Origin: Saprolegnia diclina VS20
Lineage: Eukaryota; Oomycota; Saprolegniomycetes; Saprolegniales; Saprolegniaceae
Direction: 5' to 3'
Assembly (NCBI RefSeq): GCF_000281045.1
Contig: NW_008246092.1
Location: 30,389-56,069 of the forward strand
Length of the DNA stretch: 25,681 bases
Numbering within the stretch: the stretch's first letter is position 1; each line of letters begins with the position of its first letter. Positions 1-8,917 of this stretch are shown here, one piece after another. The notes below the pieces were generated by a model. That model was not told where the DNA came from. It made no database searches and saw nothing but the letters and a program-made list of their open reading frames with translations. The position numbers and the translations under genes were made by a program.

Positions 1-74
1 TAAAATGCGAATTTTCCTTCGCGCGCGTGACGCAAGATGGTAGATAGATCGGCTTGCAAAGACCATACACGCAG

Positions 75-290
75 CCAATCGTCGCAACCAATCGCAGGCG
101 CGTGCATCGCATACGCGGATGTGATTGGATCCGCCTTCCCCATATAGCCAATCAAAAGCTGCAATACAAAAGATTGGCAAAAAGTATACAAGAGAGTGGA
201 ATTGGACCTGTGCGTCGGTGCGCGTCACGGACGCGGTTCCCCAATCTTGCTGCGCGAGCTTAACTTCGACATGGAGTTCCATTCTCCAAT
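75..290. promoter_or_regulatory. CCAAT-box cluster upstream of the RWP-RK gene
   Basis: Eight CCAAT pentamers lie within 216 bp. Five read CCAAT on the + strand, starting at 75, 88, 148, 241 and 286. Three read ATTGG, starting at 124, 173 and 201. Fewer than one would be expected by chance in this length. CCAAT is the core site of the NF-Y (HAP2/3/5) complex in eukaryotes. The cluster ends 24 bp before the proposed ATG at 314, so it is probably the promoter and 5' leader of that gene. NF-Y binding is inferred. Confidence 0.55.
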
Positions 291-313
291 CCGCTACAGT
301 TGTAAACGACCTC

Positions 314-1102
314 ATGGAACCTGCTGCTCGGTCCACACGCTGCTTGGTGGACATTAGCTCGTCCTCGTCGGCAAAGAAGCTCGTGGTCTCGCCGTCCAAG
401 AAGAAGCTCAGTCCCAACGCAACGCACAGCCTCTCCAAGCACATCACGATCGACATTTTGCGCCCGCACTTTGAGAAGCCGCTGGCCGAAGTCGCCAAGC
501 TCTTTGGCATTTGCACGACGCTCATGAAGAAGGTGTGCCGCCGCGTCGGCATCCCGCGCTGGCCGCACCGCCACATCCGCTCGCTGCGCAAGAGCATCCT
601 CTCGATGGAAACGGCCTCGACCATGTTTGAGGGCGAAGACCGCGCCGCGTACGACATTCAGATCCGGAAACAGCACCGCCGCCTCGCCATGCTGCTGCAC
701 AACCCAAACAGCATCGACCTCGAAGACGATGACGAGGGCTCGCTGCCCGACGAGCCAATGGTGTCGAGCCCGCCGTACCGGTCGTCGCACTCGTCGGCCA
801 CTGAGATCCAGCCCATCACAAAGCACGAAGCGCGCACGGAGCTTCCGAAGCTCAAGCCGTTTGACCTCTCGGTGCGCGAAATCAACTACATCAACTGCCA
901 TCCGCACTACCAGCCGTACGAGCACCATCATCATGCGATGCAGCAGCAACACACCGAGTACGCTTACGTGCCATCGCACTACTACGCGTACGACTATGCG
1001 CCACCGCAGGACCGCGCACCTTCGCCGCTCAAGACCTTTCCGTCGCTCACACAAGCGGCACCGCTCCCTACACTGCCGTCCATCTCCACCTGGTATTCTT
1101 AG
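314..1102 (+). CDS. RWP-RK domain protein (putative transcription factor)
   Basis: A 262-aa protein. Residues about 43-95 form an RWP-RK domain: a helix with LRPHFEKPLAEVAKLFGI, then a CTTLMKKVCRRVGIPRWPHR segment that carries the signature. The canonical RWPxRK reads RWPHRH here, with a basic LRK shortly after. RWP-RK proteins are DNA-binding regulators known from plants, algae, slime moulds and stramenopiles, so a nuclear role is inferred. The rest is low complexity: an N-terminal Ser/Lys stretch, an acidic patch near residue 138, and a His/Gln/Tyr-rich C-terminal third. The ATG at 314 was chosen because the 63 codons open upstream overlap the CCAAT cluster and do not look like coding sequence. 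No intron is needed. The large ORF antisense to it is a codon-bias shadow. Confidence 0.8.
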   Translation: MEPAARSTRCLVDISSSSSAKKLVVSPSKKKLSPNATHSLSKHITIDILRPHFEKPLAEVAKLFGICTTLMKKVCRRVGIPRWPHRHIRSLRKSILSMETASTMFEGEDRAAYDIQIRKQHRRLAMLLHNPNSIDLEDDDEGSLPDEPMVSSPPYRSSHSSATEIQPITKHEARTELPKLKPFDLSVREINYINCHPHYQPYEHHHHAMQQQHTEYAYVPSHYYAYDYAPPQDRAPSPLKTFPSLTQAAPLPTLPSISTWYS

Positions 1103-2006
1103 TTATTTATTAGAAGACGGCAACAATTAATGCATGCACATTTTTATTCATTCCGCTTGTGCCCTGTGTCATGGACAGTGCACGCATCGATCGTTGTGGC
1201 TGCATACACTGCATTTGTCGAGTCGACCGTCGCACTCGGATCTTAGTTCGGCGCCATTTTGTACCGGCGAAGTCGCAACCACACTCGCTGGCTACTTGGC
1301 AGAAAGAACGCGTGGACCAAGCGCCCCACGTCCCGTCGTAGCCGTCGGCCACCGTTCCCGTCGATATCCGGAAAAGAACGTGCGCGGCGTATTCCCAGCA
1401 CGTGCGCGCATTGCGCGCAGCCTATGCAGTCGCCCACATGTGCTGTCTGTCGCTGTCCCTGCCAGCCCTCTTGTGTTTCGTGGACAAAGTACACCCACAC
1501 AGATGGTTGCGCCGTGTCCACAGCATCGTCCAGCCAGCCAGGCACAACCAACAAGCACCAAGCAGTCAAGCAGCAGCGAAGATCAACGATCTCCGACTGC
1601 ATAGAGCCGGCAATGGCTTTTTGCCGGCGTCGACAGCTTCAGCGTCGTGACGGGTTTTTCTTTTGCGTAGCACATGCGTTTGTACACGAAGCAGGTGCTT
1701 GAGATGGGCCTCGCGCACTACGTAAATGATGCTCTTCGTAAGCGCGTTGTGTTGACTAGGCAGCCCACACCGTGACATAGACAATGCCCTCACGATGACG
1801 TCATGCCATGACCGACTAACCGGATTTGCCACGGCTCTCGACTAGTCGGCTATGAACCGGTTAGACGTCGCAGTTAGTCGGTTTGAATTCGTGAGTCGGT
1901 TACTCTGTCGTATCCGGATTCGAAGAACTGGGGCGCCACCGGATAACGGGGTCGTGGAACGAATCGAAGTTGGCGTCGCCGTACAAGACGTTTGGTTATC
2001 GTCGAC
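1103..2006. other. Intergenic stretch; no gene assigned
   Basis: This 904-bp gap separates the RWP-RK stop from the importin-alpha ATG. Several overlapping ORFs exist on both strands, but none resembles a known family. The most unusual is a + strand stretch near 1407-1510 whose translation has nine Cys in about 37 residues, including the run TCAVCRCPCQPSC. It lacks an obvious signal peptide or a convincing start, so I do not call it a gene. The right end holds a cluster of related short palindromes, listed separately. Confidence 0.4.
1811..1904. promoter_or_regulatory. Cluster of AGTCGGTT-like repeats and palindromes upstream of importin alpha
   Basis: Within 94 bp there are related copies of one short motif. 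They are ACCGACTAACCGG (inverted orientation, 1811-1823), the perfect palindrome CGACTAGTCG (1839-1848), AACCGGTT inside GAACCGGTTAG (1854-1864), GTTAGTCGGTTTG (1873-1885) and GAGTCGGTTAC (1892-1902). The common core is (TT)AGTCGGTT or its complement. The cluster lies about 100-200 bp before the importin ATG at 2007, a position suited to transcription-factor binding. The factor is unknown. Confidence 0.5.
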
Positions 2007-4025
2007 ATGTCGGAGGCGAAGAAGGACCACCGCCAGCCCATCAAGCGCATGCTCAACGGCGTCAATGGCCGGCGCGCCCGTATGGACACGCAGGTAGATG
2101 CACGTGATGGTCGCCACGATGGCTCATATGCGCGCGGGCAGGTGTCGATCCGTAAGGCGCGCAAGGAGGACGGCTACAACCAGCGGCGCAACATGGCGGC
2201 GCAAGCCAAGGCGCTGGCTGAGTTGATGCCCAAAGAGAAGTCGCAGATGCTCCACGAGATTGCGCAGCGCTGCCAAGCGCTTCTCATCGGTCTCAAGCAC
2301 GCCGAAGCGGACGTGCGGCGAAAGAGCCTCCGCGCGTTCGTGTACCTCATGAGCTCGGGCGTGCCGCCTCTTTTTGACGATAGCGACCCGCAGCATATCC
2401 CGCTCTGGCAGACGATCCTCGCAGCGATTCCGTTCTTTGTTGGTGCGCTCGATCTCGCGGACGTCTCGATGCAGTCGGATGCGGCCTTTGCGCTGCGCTT
2501 CATTGCGTCCATGGACCGCTCACTGCACGTCGTTCAAAGCGGTGTCTTGCCCAAGATGGTCGTCTTGTTGCAGTGCGGTATCTCGGAGCTGCAAATTCAA
2601 GCGGCGTGGTGCCTCGGCAATGTCGCGAGCGAGTCCAAGGTCATGTGCGAGGCGGTCGTCGGGGTCTGCCCGCCACAAACCGTGCTTCCGCACATCCGCA
2701 TGAGCACACCAAGTCTACGCCGCGCGTCGGTCTGGCTCCTTCGTAGCATGATCGATATGCCGGAGCTCCTCGCGGGACTCGGCCTCCTCACGCCGCAACT
2801 CGAAACCGATGTCATGACGGTCCTCGCCAACGTAATGAAGCAGCTCGTCATTGAAAAAGCCAAGGCCCTTGCGAAAGAGCCGGCCGCGCCGTCGCCTGCG
2901 GTCGCGACGTGGCGCTACTTCCAGATGGACTCGGGACGCCCGGCGCCCAACGACATCGTGCTCGTGCGACTCATGCGCGAGATTGACGCGGCGACGGTCG
3001 AGGTCGTCGATGTCGATGTCAATTTCGAAACCGGCGAGTACTCGGTCTTTACGGTCCAAAAGTCTGCGCTCCGGCCGATGCAGACGATCGACGGCGACGA
3101 CGAGTCGGCCGAGGCTGACGACGACGCCACCGAGAGCCTCACCTTGGACGAGAAGGCGCTCACGCTCTGCGACTGCGCGTGGGCCATCATTGAAATGACG
3201 ACGCACAACAAGTCGCTCGTGTCGACCTTTGTGGCGACCGGCGTTTTGCCCAAGCTCGTCGAGCTCCTCCACTTGTATGCGTCCCCGATGCTCCTGCACC
3301 CGCTCTTGCAGCTCCTCGGGCAGATTTTGGCCATGGACGAGAGCCTCGCCGTCGTCGCGATCGAAGCGAAGCTCCTCCCCGCGCTCCCGCGTGTCCTCAA
3401 CTCGATGAGTCGCAGCATCCGCGAAGAGACGTGCTGGATCCTCGCGCACTTGACGACCGGGAGCGAGGCGCTCGTACGTCGTGCGCCCTCGAAAGAGGCA
3501 TCTCATATTGTTTGTATGGAGTAGCTGCACGCCGTGATCGACACGCCTGGAGTGGTTCCCGCTATCTTGGAGCAGCTCGCGTGGGCCGAGTACGACGTCA
3601 AGCATGAGGCCGCGTGGGCGACGTGCAGCCTTCTCGTGCGGGGCAACAGCAACGTCATTGGCGAGCTCGTGCGCCTTGGCGCGCTCGTGTCGCTATGCCC
3701 GCTCCTCGACAAGTACGAGGACCCGGCGATCGAGCTTGCGGTGCTCGAGGCGATTAGCAACGTCCTCCACGTCGGTCAGGAGACGAGCACCATCGACGCG
3801 GCCAAGCAGGCAGTCGAAGAAAGCGGATGCGTCGTCGCGATCGAGGACCTTTGCTACGATGAGAACGACGATGTCTCGGCGGCGGCGTCGTACGTTATGG
3901 ACAAGTGGTTCAGCGGCGACACCAACGACGAAGTGGACGCTACGCTTGCCCCAGGCGTCGCTGACGGCGAGCTCACATTCCAGCCCGCAACCGGCCCAGT
4001 CCAGTTTGACTTTACACAGAAGTAG
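2007..4025 (+). CDS. Divergent importin-alpha-like ARM-repeat protein
   Basis: Exons 2007-3473 and 3525-4025 give 655 aa. The 51-nt phase-0 intron has a GTACGT donor and a TAG acceptor, and that TAG is also an in-frame stop if the intron is retained. An importin-beta-binding-like region (about residues 10-62) ends in IRKARKED...QRRN, close to the family's RKAKKDxQxxKRRN. ARM repeats follow. The repeat with QAAWCLGNVASES matches ARM3, and CWILAHLTTGS and EAAWATCSLL match late repeats. Importin alpha carries nuclear-localisation-signal cargo with importin beta, and is usually about 530 aa. Here about 100 extra residues (about 285-385) interrupt the ARM array. They hold an Ala/Pro linker, a beta-rich segment around VDVDVNFETGEYSV, and an acidic stretch. 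Most WxxxN cargo-binding pairs are altered. It could be a specialised paralogue rather than the housekeeping adaptor. Confidence 0.8.
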
Positions 4026-4629
4026 TGCGACTTGTTTATGGCCTTTCAAAAACGATGGATAGTACAGTTTTGAGTGCTCTCCCCAGCTATCTCATGGGCG
4101 CCTCGAGCCTCCAAAGACGAACGATGGACGAAGCTGCCACCCGGTGGATGCTACCAGTGCATGTAATCAAGAGACGTTGATTGAAGCACACTGTTGACAT
4201 GACAACGCGCGACCGGCGAGACGTGGGACATCGGACAGTCGCTCCCCCGAATGCACCGCGCGTCCGTGGCTCCTTCTGCGTCCCCATCATGTTTGATTGA
4301 TGGCATCGGAGATTCGAGATCCGGCCACCCTGGGGATTCCTTCCAGTCGGCCAGGCATCAATGACGATCTAATCGGCCGACGTCTCTACGGACGCTTGTG
4401 GTAGGGTTCCTGAGATGAACCCGCAGCATACTAGTACGAATCTCATGCGCGATTCCCGTGGTGCATCATGCGCCACCGGCGATCTTGACACCCATCGTTG
4501 TCTCTCATCTTCTGCTCGGCCGATGCGCGCTCGATCCGTCATTTCCTTGCCACATCGACGGTTGAGATGAGAGGAATTAACTTAATTATATAGATATACT
4601 TCGACCGCATACTAACGACTAGACAACGC
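4026..4629. other. Intergenic region between convergent genes
   Basis: This 604-bp gap lies between the stop of the importin gene (+) and the stop of the START/FYVE-like gene (-). Only short, unconvincing ORFs are present. The last 60 bp are AT-rich (around 4577-4610) and probably belong to the 3' region of the minus-strand gene. I see no RNA gene or repeat here. Confidence 0.5.
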
Positions 4630-6219
4630 TTAAATCTTGAGCGCGAATTCTTGGTTCCGGCGCACAATGTCGTGCGTCTCGCGCGCTTGCATCGAGAGCT
4701 GCATCATCTTCATCGCCATGGAGCGCGGGCTCGCATCGCGATAGGCCATCGGCCGCGGTTCGTAGACGTCGGTGCCAGGCGCAGACGAGCTCACAACTTG
4801 GAGGGGTACCACATGGGGGCTGTCTTCGCCGCCAAAGCTCTGCGAGCTGTCGTAGAGCCGCATGCGGGACATGCTGCCGACCTCTGTGCCGTCAAACGAC
4901 GTCGTGCCGGTCGCGAGCGGACCAGTGTAAAGCACTTGAACCTTGTCCTTGCTTTCGTCGTGAAGGCTTGCGACGGAGCTAGTTTGGTCGAGGTCGAGAC
5001 CCGAGTAAACCGACTCGTCCTCTTCTTCGTTGTCGAAATCCAAAATCGGACACACAGCGCCGTGCTGGGGCACGCTCGCGGCTTCGTTGACTATCGCATG
5101 GTCCGAGCCGTAGCTGCCGCTGAGACCGCGCTGGCTGTGCGCGACCGAGACAGACGAGAGCGACCGGCGCGACGTCAAGCTCGCGCGGTTGGCCGACAAG
5201 CATTTTTTGCAGTAGGGCTTCTTCGTGGCCCGAATCGACGTGCCGAGGAGCTCGACGACCTTCTTGTCCTCGACGCACGTTTTGCACGCGTCAAACTCGC
5301 AGAGCGAGCACTCGGCCCGTTCGCGCTTCCCGCCGGCAAACGACGCGAGACAACAGATGCACTCGCGGTTGCGCACGGCCGTGCCCCGGCGCGACCCCCG
5401 CGTCGACGCCGACTCGTCACAGCCCATGGTGGCCAACGAAAGACGCGCCGATTCGGCGCACTCGGACGAGCGGGCGGCCGACGAGAGGAAAGGAAGTGTC
5501 GTCATGTCGCTCATAAAGCCAGACATCTTGCCACACGCGTCGATACTGCAGTGCGTCATGACGAGCGTGTAGCCGTTGGAGACTTCGCGGAAGATGTGGC
5601 GGATGCTCATCTTGGCGCGGACGAGCGAGATCGCGTCGAGCGGCGGGCACTGGCCGACGTCGCACGAGTCCATAAAGCAGTAGCCGTACTCGAACGTGTT
5701 GCCGTTCTTGTCCGTGTTGCGCGCAATGCCCATCGACTCAAAGTAGCAAAAGTCGCGCGACTTGGACATCGAGCCACCGGGCCACTTGGTCGCGATCCAC
5801 TTGAGGCCATTGAAACGGAAGGGCGCCGCCTCGTCCTGGACGTCCATCGCATGCAGCACCTCGCAGTCGAGGTACTCCTTGGGCATGAGCAGCGCCGACT
5901 TGACGCGGAACGAGACCGAGTCGTGGGCGTAAATCCCGCGGAGCACCTCGAGAAGGTTGCCGCGGACGATACCGGTCGCCATGAGCTGATGGCCCGGGAT
6001 TGTCTTGCTCGGCTTCTTGGCCTTGTACAGCTTGAGGCCGTTGGCCTCGCGCACGTATTTCCACTTGCCGTGGATGTCTTTTGCCGTGTCTTCGCACTCG
6101 ACGATCGCGTTCTGAAGGAGTGATGATGCGACTCCGCGAAAATGGGCGTCCTGCGACGCCGAGAGGCGAAAGTCTGGAAACTTGTTGGCGCCGCTCGCGC
6201 TACCCCGAGACGTCGTCAT
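4630..6219 (-). CDS. START-domain protein with FYVE-like zinc finger
   Basis: An uninterrupted 529-aa protein. Residues about 20-235 form a START-like lipid-binding fold, beginning with GKWKYVREANGLKLYKAKK and continuing through the KWIATKWPGGSMSKSRDFCYFE and SNGYTLVMTHCSID strands. Residues about 283-345 form a zinc finger with four CxxC pairs (CICC, CSLC, CKTC, CKKC), as spaced in FYVE-type fingers. The basic R(R/K)HHCR motif that binds PI3P is absent, so membrane targeting through PI3P is doubtful. The C-terminal third is Ser-rich, acidic and probably disordered. START-FYVE combinations are strongly expanded in oomycetes (established knowledge). Ligand and location are unknown. A 490-aa ORF on the opposite strand is its shadow. 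Confidence 0.85.
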   Translation of the reverse strand: MTTSRGSASGANKFPDFRLSASQDAHFRGVASSLLQNAIVECEDTAKDIHGKWKYVREANGLKLYKAKKPSKTIPGHQLMATGIVRGNLLEVLRGIYAHDSVSFRVKSALLMPKEYLDCEVLHAMDVQDEAAPFRFNGLKWIATKWPGGSMSKSRDFCYFESMGIARNTDKNGNTFEYGYCFMDSCDVGQCPPLDAISLVRAKMSIRHIFREVSNGYTLVMTHCSIDACGKMSGFMSDMTTLPFLSSAARSSECAESARLSLATMGCDESASTRGSRRGTAVRNRECICCLASFAGGKRERAECSLCEFDACKTCVEDKKVVELLGTSIRATKKPYCKKCLSANRASLTSRRSLSSVSVAHSQRGLSGSYGSDHAIVNEAASVPQHGAVCPILDFDNEEEDESVYSGLDLDQTSSVASLHDESKDKVQVLYTGPLATGTTSFDGTEVGSMSRMRLYDSSQSFGGEDSPHVVPLQVVSSSAPGTDVYEPRPMAYRDASPRSMAMKMMQLSMQARETHDIVRRNQEFALKI

Positions 6220-7231
6220 GCTTCTTGAGAGTCAAAATAAAGAATTGCAAACTGGTAGCATCCCGCGTTGGTGCGCCAGAGGGTACGGCGTTGAGAGATT
6301 CCATTGGGCCGTCGCCAGAAAGGCCGACAGGTGCCACGACGTGTAACCGTTCGCGGCCGGATTCTAACAAGCCACTTCGCTGTGCGCACTCCCTGCCTTT
6401 ATCCCGCTATGAATCTGGCGCCGAATCTCGACGCCTACCACATGGTGCTGGACACGCGACCGGTCATTCCCAACGAAGTCGCCATCGCCCTCGAACGCGC
6501 GCGAGTCTTTTCACTTGCAAAGCGGCGCTGTAGGAGACACACAGAGAGGCGACCGTCACCAATCGTGCAAGCCCTCTGCCATCCCAACGCCGACCATGCG
6601 ACGGCGTACGCGCCGGATGGCAAACGGCAACTTGACAAACTTGACAAGTGCAATGTCAAGTGGGAAACGCCCGAGAAGTGCAACAGCAATGTGGCCGGGC
6701 GCGTTGAAGGCGGAATCTGCGCGGTGGACCCTGCTTCGTCGCGCCCACGACTGCAAAGAAGTCGCTCGCAAAGGCCGCGTCGCCGTGGTCCTGCGTTAGG
6801 TGCAAAGTCGTCGAGCAGCAGAGGTGGTCGCGCGGGATGATCGGCGATCGCAGAGGCGCCGCGTGTATCACACGTGGTCAAGGAAAAAGAATGGAACCAT
6901 CAACAGCGTAGACGGGAAGCAAAGGTTGGTCGCGCTCGGGCAAGGGCAGCAACACTCGCTTCTCGGAAGCAGCTGCCGACGTCTTTGGATGCTCCTCGAA
7001 GTCCGGCCTCCATCGCCTTCTCGCTAACTCATCCGATGCCGATCGACGCCAAATATGAGTTGTGTAATGTCCCCAACCGCCCAAGATTGGTAGCACGCTC
7101 CTGTGCAGTTGGAGCTGTACTACGATGACATGACTCGACGAAAATGGCAACTCTGAGCATGAGGAAGCTTTTGTTGCAGTCGGAGTGTACCATGAAGCAA
7201 GCAATCCTCGTCAATACTACATTACTTGCAT
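6220..7231. other. Intergenic region upstream of the START/FYVE-like gene
   Basis: This 1,012-bp gap separates two minus-strand genes. It should hold the START/FYVE-like promoter at its left end and the eIF3d 3' region at its right end. A CTTGACA motif occurs at 6631-6637 and 6640-6646, with the inverted copy TGTCAAG at 6654-6660, making a 7-bp-arm hairpin. A weak + strand ORF is listed separately. Nothing else is recognisable. Confidence 0.4.
6409..6840 (+). CDS. Doubtful small ORF, hypothetical protein
   Basis: A 143-codon open frame starts at an ATG and opens with MNLAPNLDAYHMVLDTRPV followed by a helical, gene-like stretch (IPNEVAIALERARVFSL). The first 45 residues have codon use like the neighbouring genes. 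After that the frame becomes Arg/Ser/Pro-rich and looks like chance sequence, so a real exon may end near 6530. It runs divergently from the START/FYVE-like gene 190 bp away. I recognise no family and could not find a convincing second exon. It may be spurious. Confidence 0.2.
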   Translation: MNLAPNLDAYHMVLDTRPVIPNEVAIALERARVFSLAKRRCRRHTERRPSPIVQALCHPNADHATAYAPDGKRQLDKLDKCNVKWETPEKCNSNVAGRVEGGICAVDPASSRPRLQRSRSQRPRRRGPALGAKSSSSRGGRAG

Positions 7232-8917
7232 TTAGTTGTCTTCGTCGTCGTCCAAGTCGTCGTCGTCCTGGTCGTCGTCCTCCTCGTCGTCGTCCTCGTC
7301 GTCATCGTCGCCTTCATCATCGAAGGTGTTGAGCGGCACCGAGTAGATGCGCACGACGGGCTTGTTCGGGTCCTTCATCATGACGTACTTGCCTTCGGGC
7401 TGGTTGAGGAAGATGTCGACAAGCATCTTGACGATGCCCCACGCGTTGTTCTGGTTGAGCGACGTCTGCGCCGCAAAGTCGACGGGGTTGTAGCTCTGCG
7501 TGGCGAGAATCGTGTGGTTGAACGGGTCCTTGGCGTTCGCACGCGAAACGAAGCCGAGCTTCATCTGGTCAGCGCCCGCGAGGATCGCAGAGTGCGTCCA
7601 CTTGGCGATCTTGCACGAGTTGTTCTTGAGCTCCGTCGCGAGGAGCGCGCCGCGCTGAAGATCAATCTTCTTGCGCCACTCGACGCTGCCGCTGAGCTTC
7701 GGGTCCCACTCGTTAAGCGCAAAGGCAGCGACCGTCTGCTCGGCGCCGCTCTTGGTCGAGATCGCGTGGAGCTCGCAGCGCGCAACCATGGCGACCGTCT
7801 CCGAGAGCTGGAAGCGACGGTACTTGTACGCGATCGGCGCGAGGTTCTCGCCGCTGAACGGGTTGGCTTCGAACGTCTTGACAAAGTCGTCGTTGGCCTT
7901 GAGCACCTGCTGCGTAAACGCCTGGTTAATGAGCGTCGCCTCGAGGCTGAGGCGGTCCGGGTGGTTGATCGAGTCCGGATCGTCCGCGTTCGGCGTGTCG
8001 ATCGCCGTCTCGTTGACCGTCACCATGTCGAACGTCGACGCGTCGCGCTTGTCGAAGAAGAGCATGTTGCCGACGCGCTGGACGACAATGTCCCACGGGT
8101 ACACGGAGCGCGGCGAGGCCATGAGGTGCGAGAGGATCGCGTCCGTGGCAAAGACGGTGGCGGCACCCTCGGTCGCGAGCGCCTCGATGATCGGATCGTC
8201 CGTCGTCGTGACCGAGACAAACTCCTTGTCTTCGTGACGGCCGAGCGTCTTGGCGAAGCGCGTCGTGATGCGGTCGTACGTGTCGTCGTACTTGCGGAGC
8301 TTGCCGCACGTCTTGAGGTCCTCCGAGGCCGGGATGTTGGCCTGGAGCTTGACGAGCTGCGCGAGCTCGAACTGCTCGATCATCTTCCACGTCGTGTCGA
8401 CCTGCACACTCGCGACGCGCTCCTTCGTGTCGTTGTCGCGGCGCTTGTTGCCAAACATGCGGCGCGCCGTGTTGAGGCGGTCCCAACGCTTGTTCTGCTT
8501 TTGCTGGCCCTTCTTCATCTGCGTCGAGGTTTCGAGCGCGACAAGGCCCTTGTCCTTCGCCAGGTTGTTGCGGTTGTTGTTGCGGTTCGCCTGGAAGCGC
8601 TGCTGGCCCCACGTCGGGCGAAGACGCGTGTTGTTGCGGACCGCCTTGGCCGTGTCAACGAGCTGGAACGAGAGGTCCTCGACCGCGTCATGCTTGTACT
8701 GGAACTCGGCGTTGACGCCCGACGGGTCGTTGCTGCGCTGGAAGCGGCCCGGGCGACCGATCGCTTGGTTGTTCTGGCTGATGAAGTCGGCAGCCTTACC
8801 GAGCTTGTCGCTCTTGCCGAAGGGCGCGTACGGGATGTTGGCGAACTGCTTGGGGAGCGACGTCGGGCCCCAGCCCGCGCCGTTGACGCTGACGGACGGA
8901 GCAGTGTAAGCGGCCAT
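7232..8917 (-). CDS. EIF3D: Eukaryotic translation initiation factor 3 subunit d (eIF3d)
   Basis: A 561-aa single-exon protein, close to the family length of about 550. The N-terminus has the diagnostic GWGPTSLPKQFANIPYAPF followed by KSDKLGKAADF, the conserved eIF3d opening that contacts the eIF3 complex. The central region is the cap-binding-type fold with its family core (FATDAILSHLMASPRSVYPWDIV, VQRVGNMLFFDKR, FNHTILATQSYNPVDFA). The last 30 or so residues are almost all Asp/Glu, as in other eIF3d proteins. eIF3d sits at the mRNA exit side of the 40S complex and can bind the cap of selected mRNAs (established knowledge). The ATG at 8917 is chosen over the longer frame because MAAYTAPSV matches the family start. 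The 583-aa antisense frame is a shadow. Confidence 0.96.
   Translation of the reverse strand: MAAYTAPSVSVNGAGWGPTSLPKQFANIPYAPFGKSDKLGKAADFISQNNQAIGRPGRFQRSNDPSGVNAEFQYKHDAVEDLSFQLVDTAKAVRNNTRLRPTWGQQRFQANRNNNRNNLAKDKGLVALETSTQMKKGQQKQNKRWDRLNTARRMFGNKRRDNDTKERVASVQVDTTWKMIEQFELAQLVKLQANIPASEDLKTCGKLRKYDDTYDRITTRFAKTLGRHEDKEFVSVTTTDDPIIEALATEGAATVFATDAILSHLMASPRSVYPWDIVVQRVGNMLFFDKRDASTFDMVTVNETAIDTPNADDPDSINHPDRLSLEATLINQAFTQQVLKANDDFVKTFEANPFSGENLAPIAYKYRRFQLSETVAMVARCELHAISTKSGAEQTVAAFALNEWDPKLSGSVEWRKKIDLQRGALLATELKNNSCKIAKWTHSAILAGADQMKLGFVSRANAKDPFNHTILATQSYNPVDFAAQTSLNQNNAWGIVKMLVDIFLNQPEGKYVMMKDPNKPVVRIYSVPLNTFDDEGDDDDEDDDEEDDDQDDDDLDDDEDN

Noticed and set aside
260-1054. 264-codon minus-strand ORF over the RWP-RK gene
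   Set aside because: Val/Arg-rich, with no domain. The + strand carries a clear RWP-RK signature.
3522-3524. In-frame stop in importin alpha suggesting a pseudogene
   Set aside because: The stop is the last triplet of a GTACGT...TAG 51-nt intron. Removing it gives a continuous ARM repeat array.
4651-6123. 490-codon + strand ORF antisense to the START/FYVE-like gene
   Set aside because: Arg/Ala/Val-rich shadow of a well-supported gene; no family features.
6631-6660. TTGACA motifs as a bacterial -35 promoter
   Set aside because: The genome is eukaryotic (spliceosomal introns, eIF3, La). No paired -10 element or bacterial-type gene is present.
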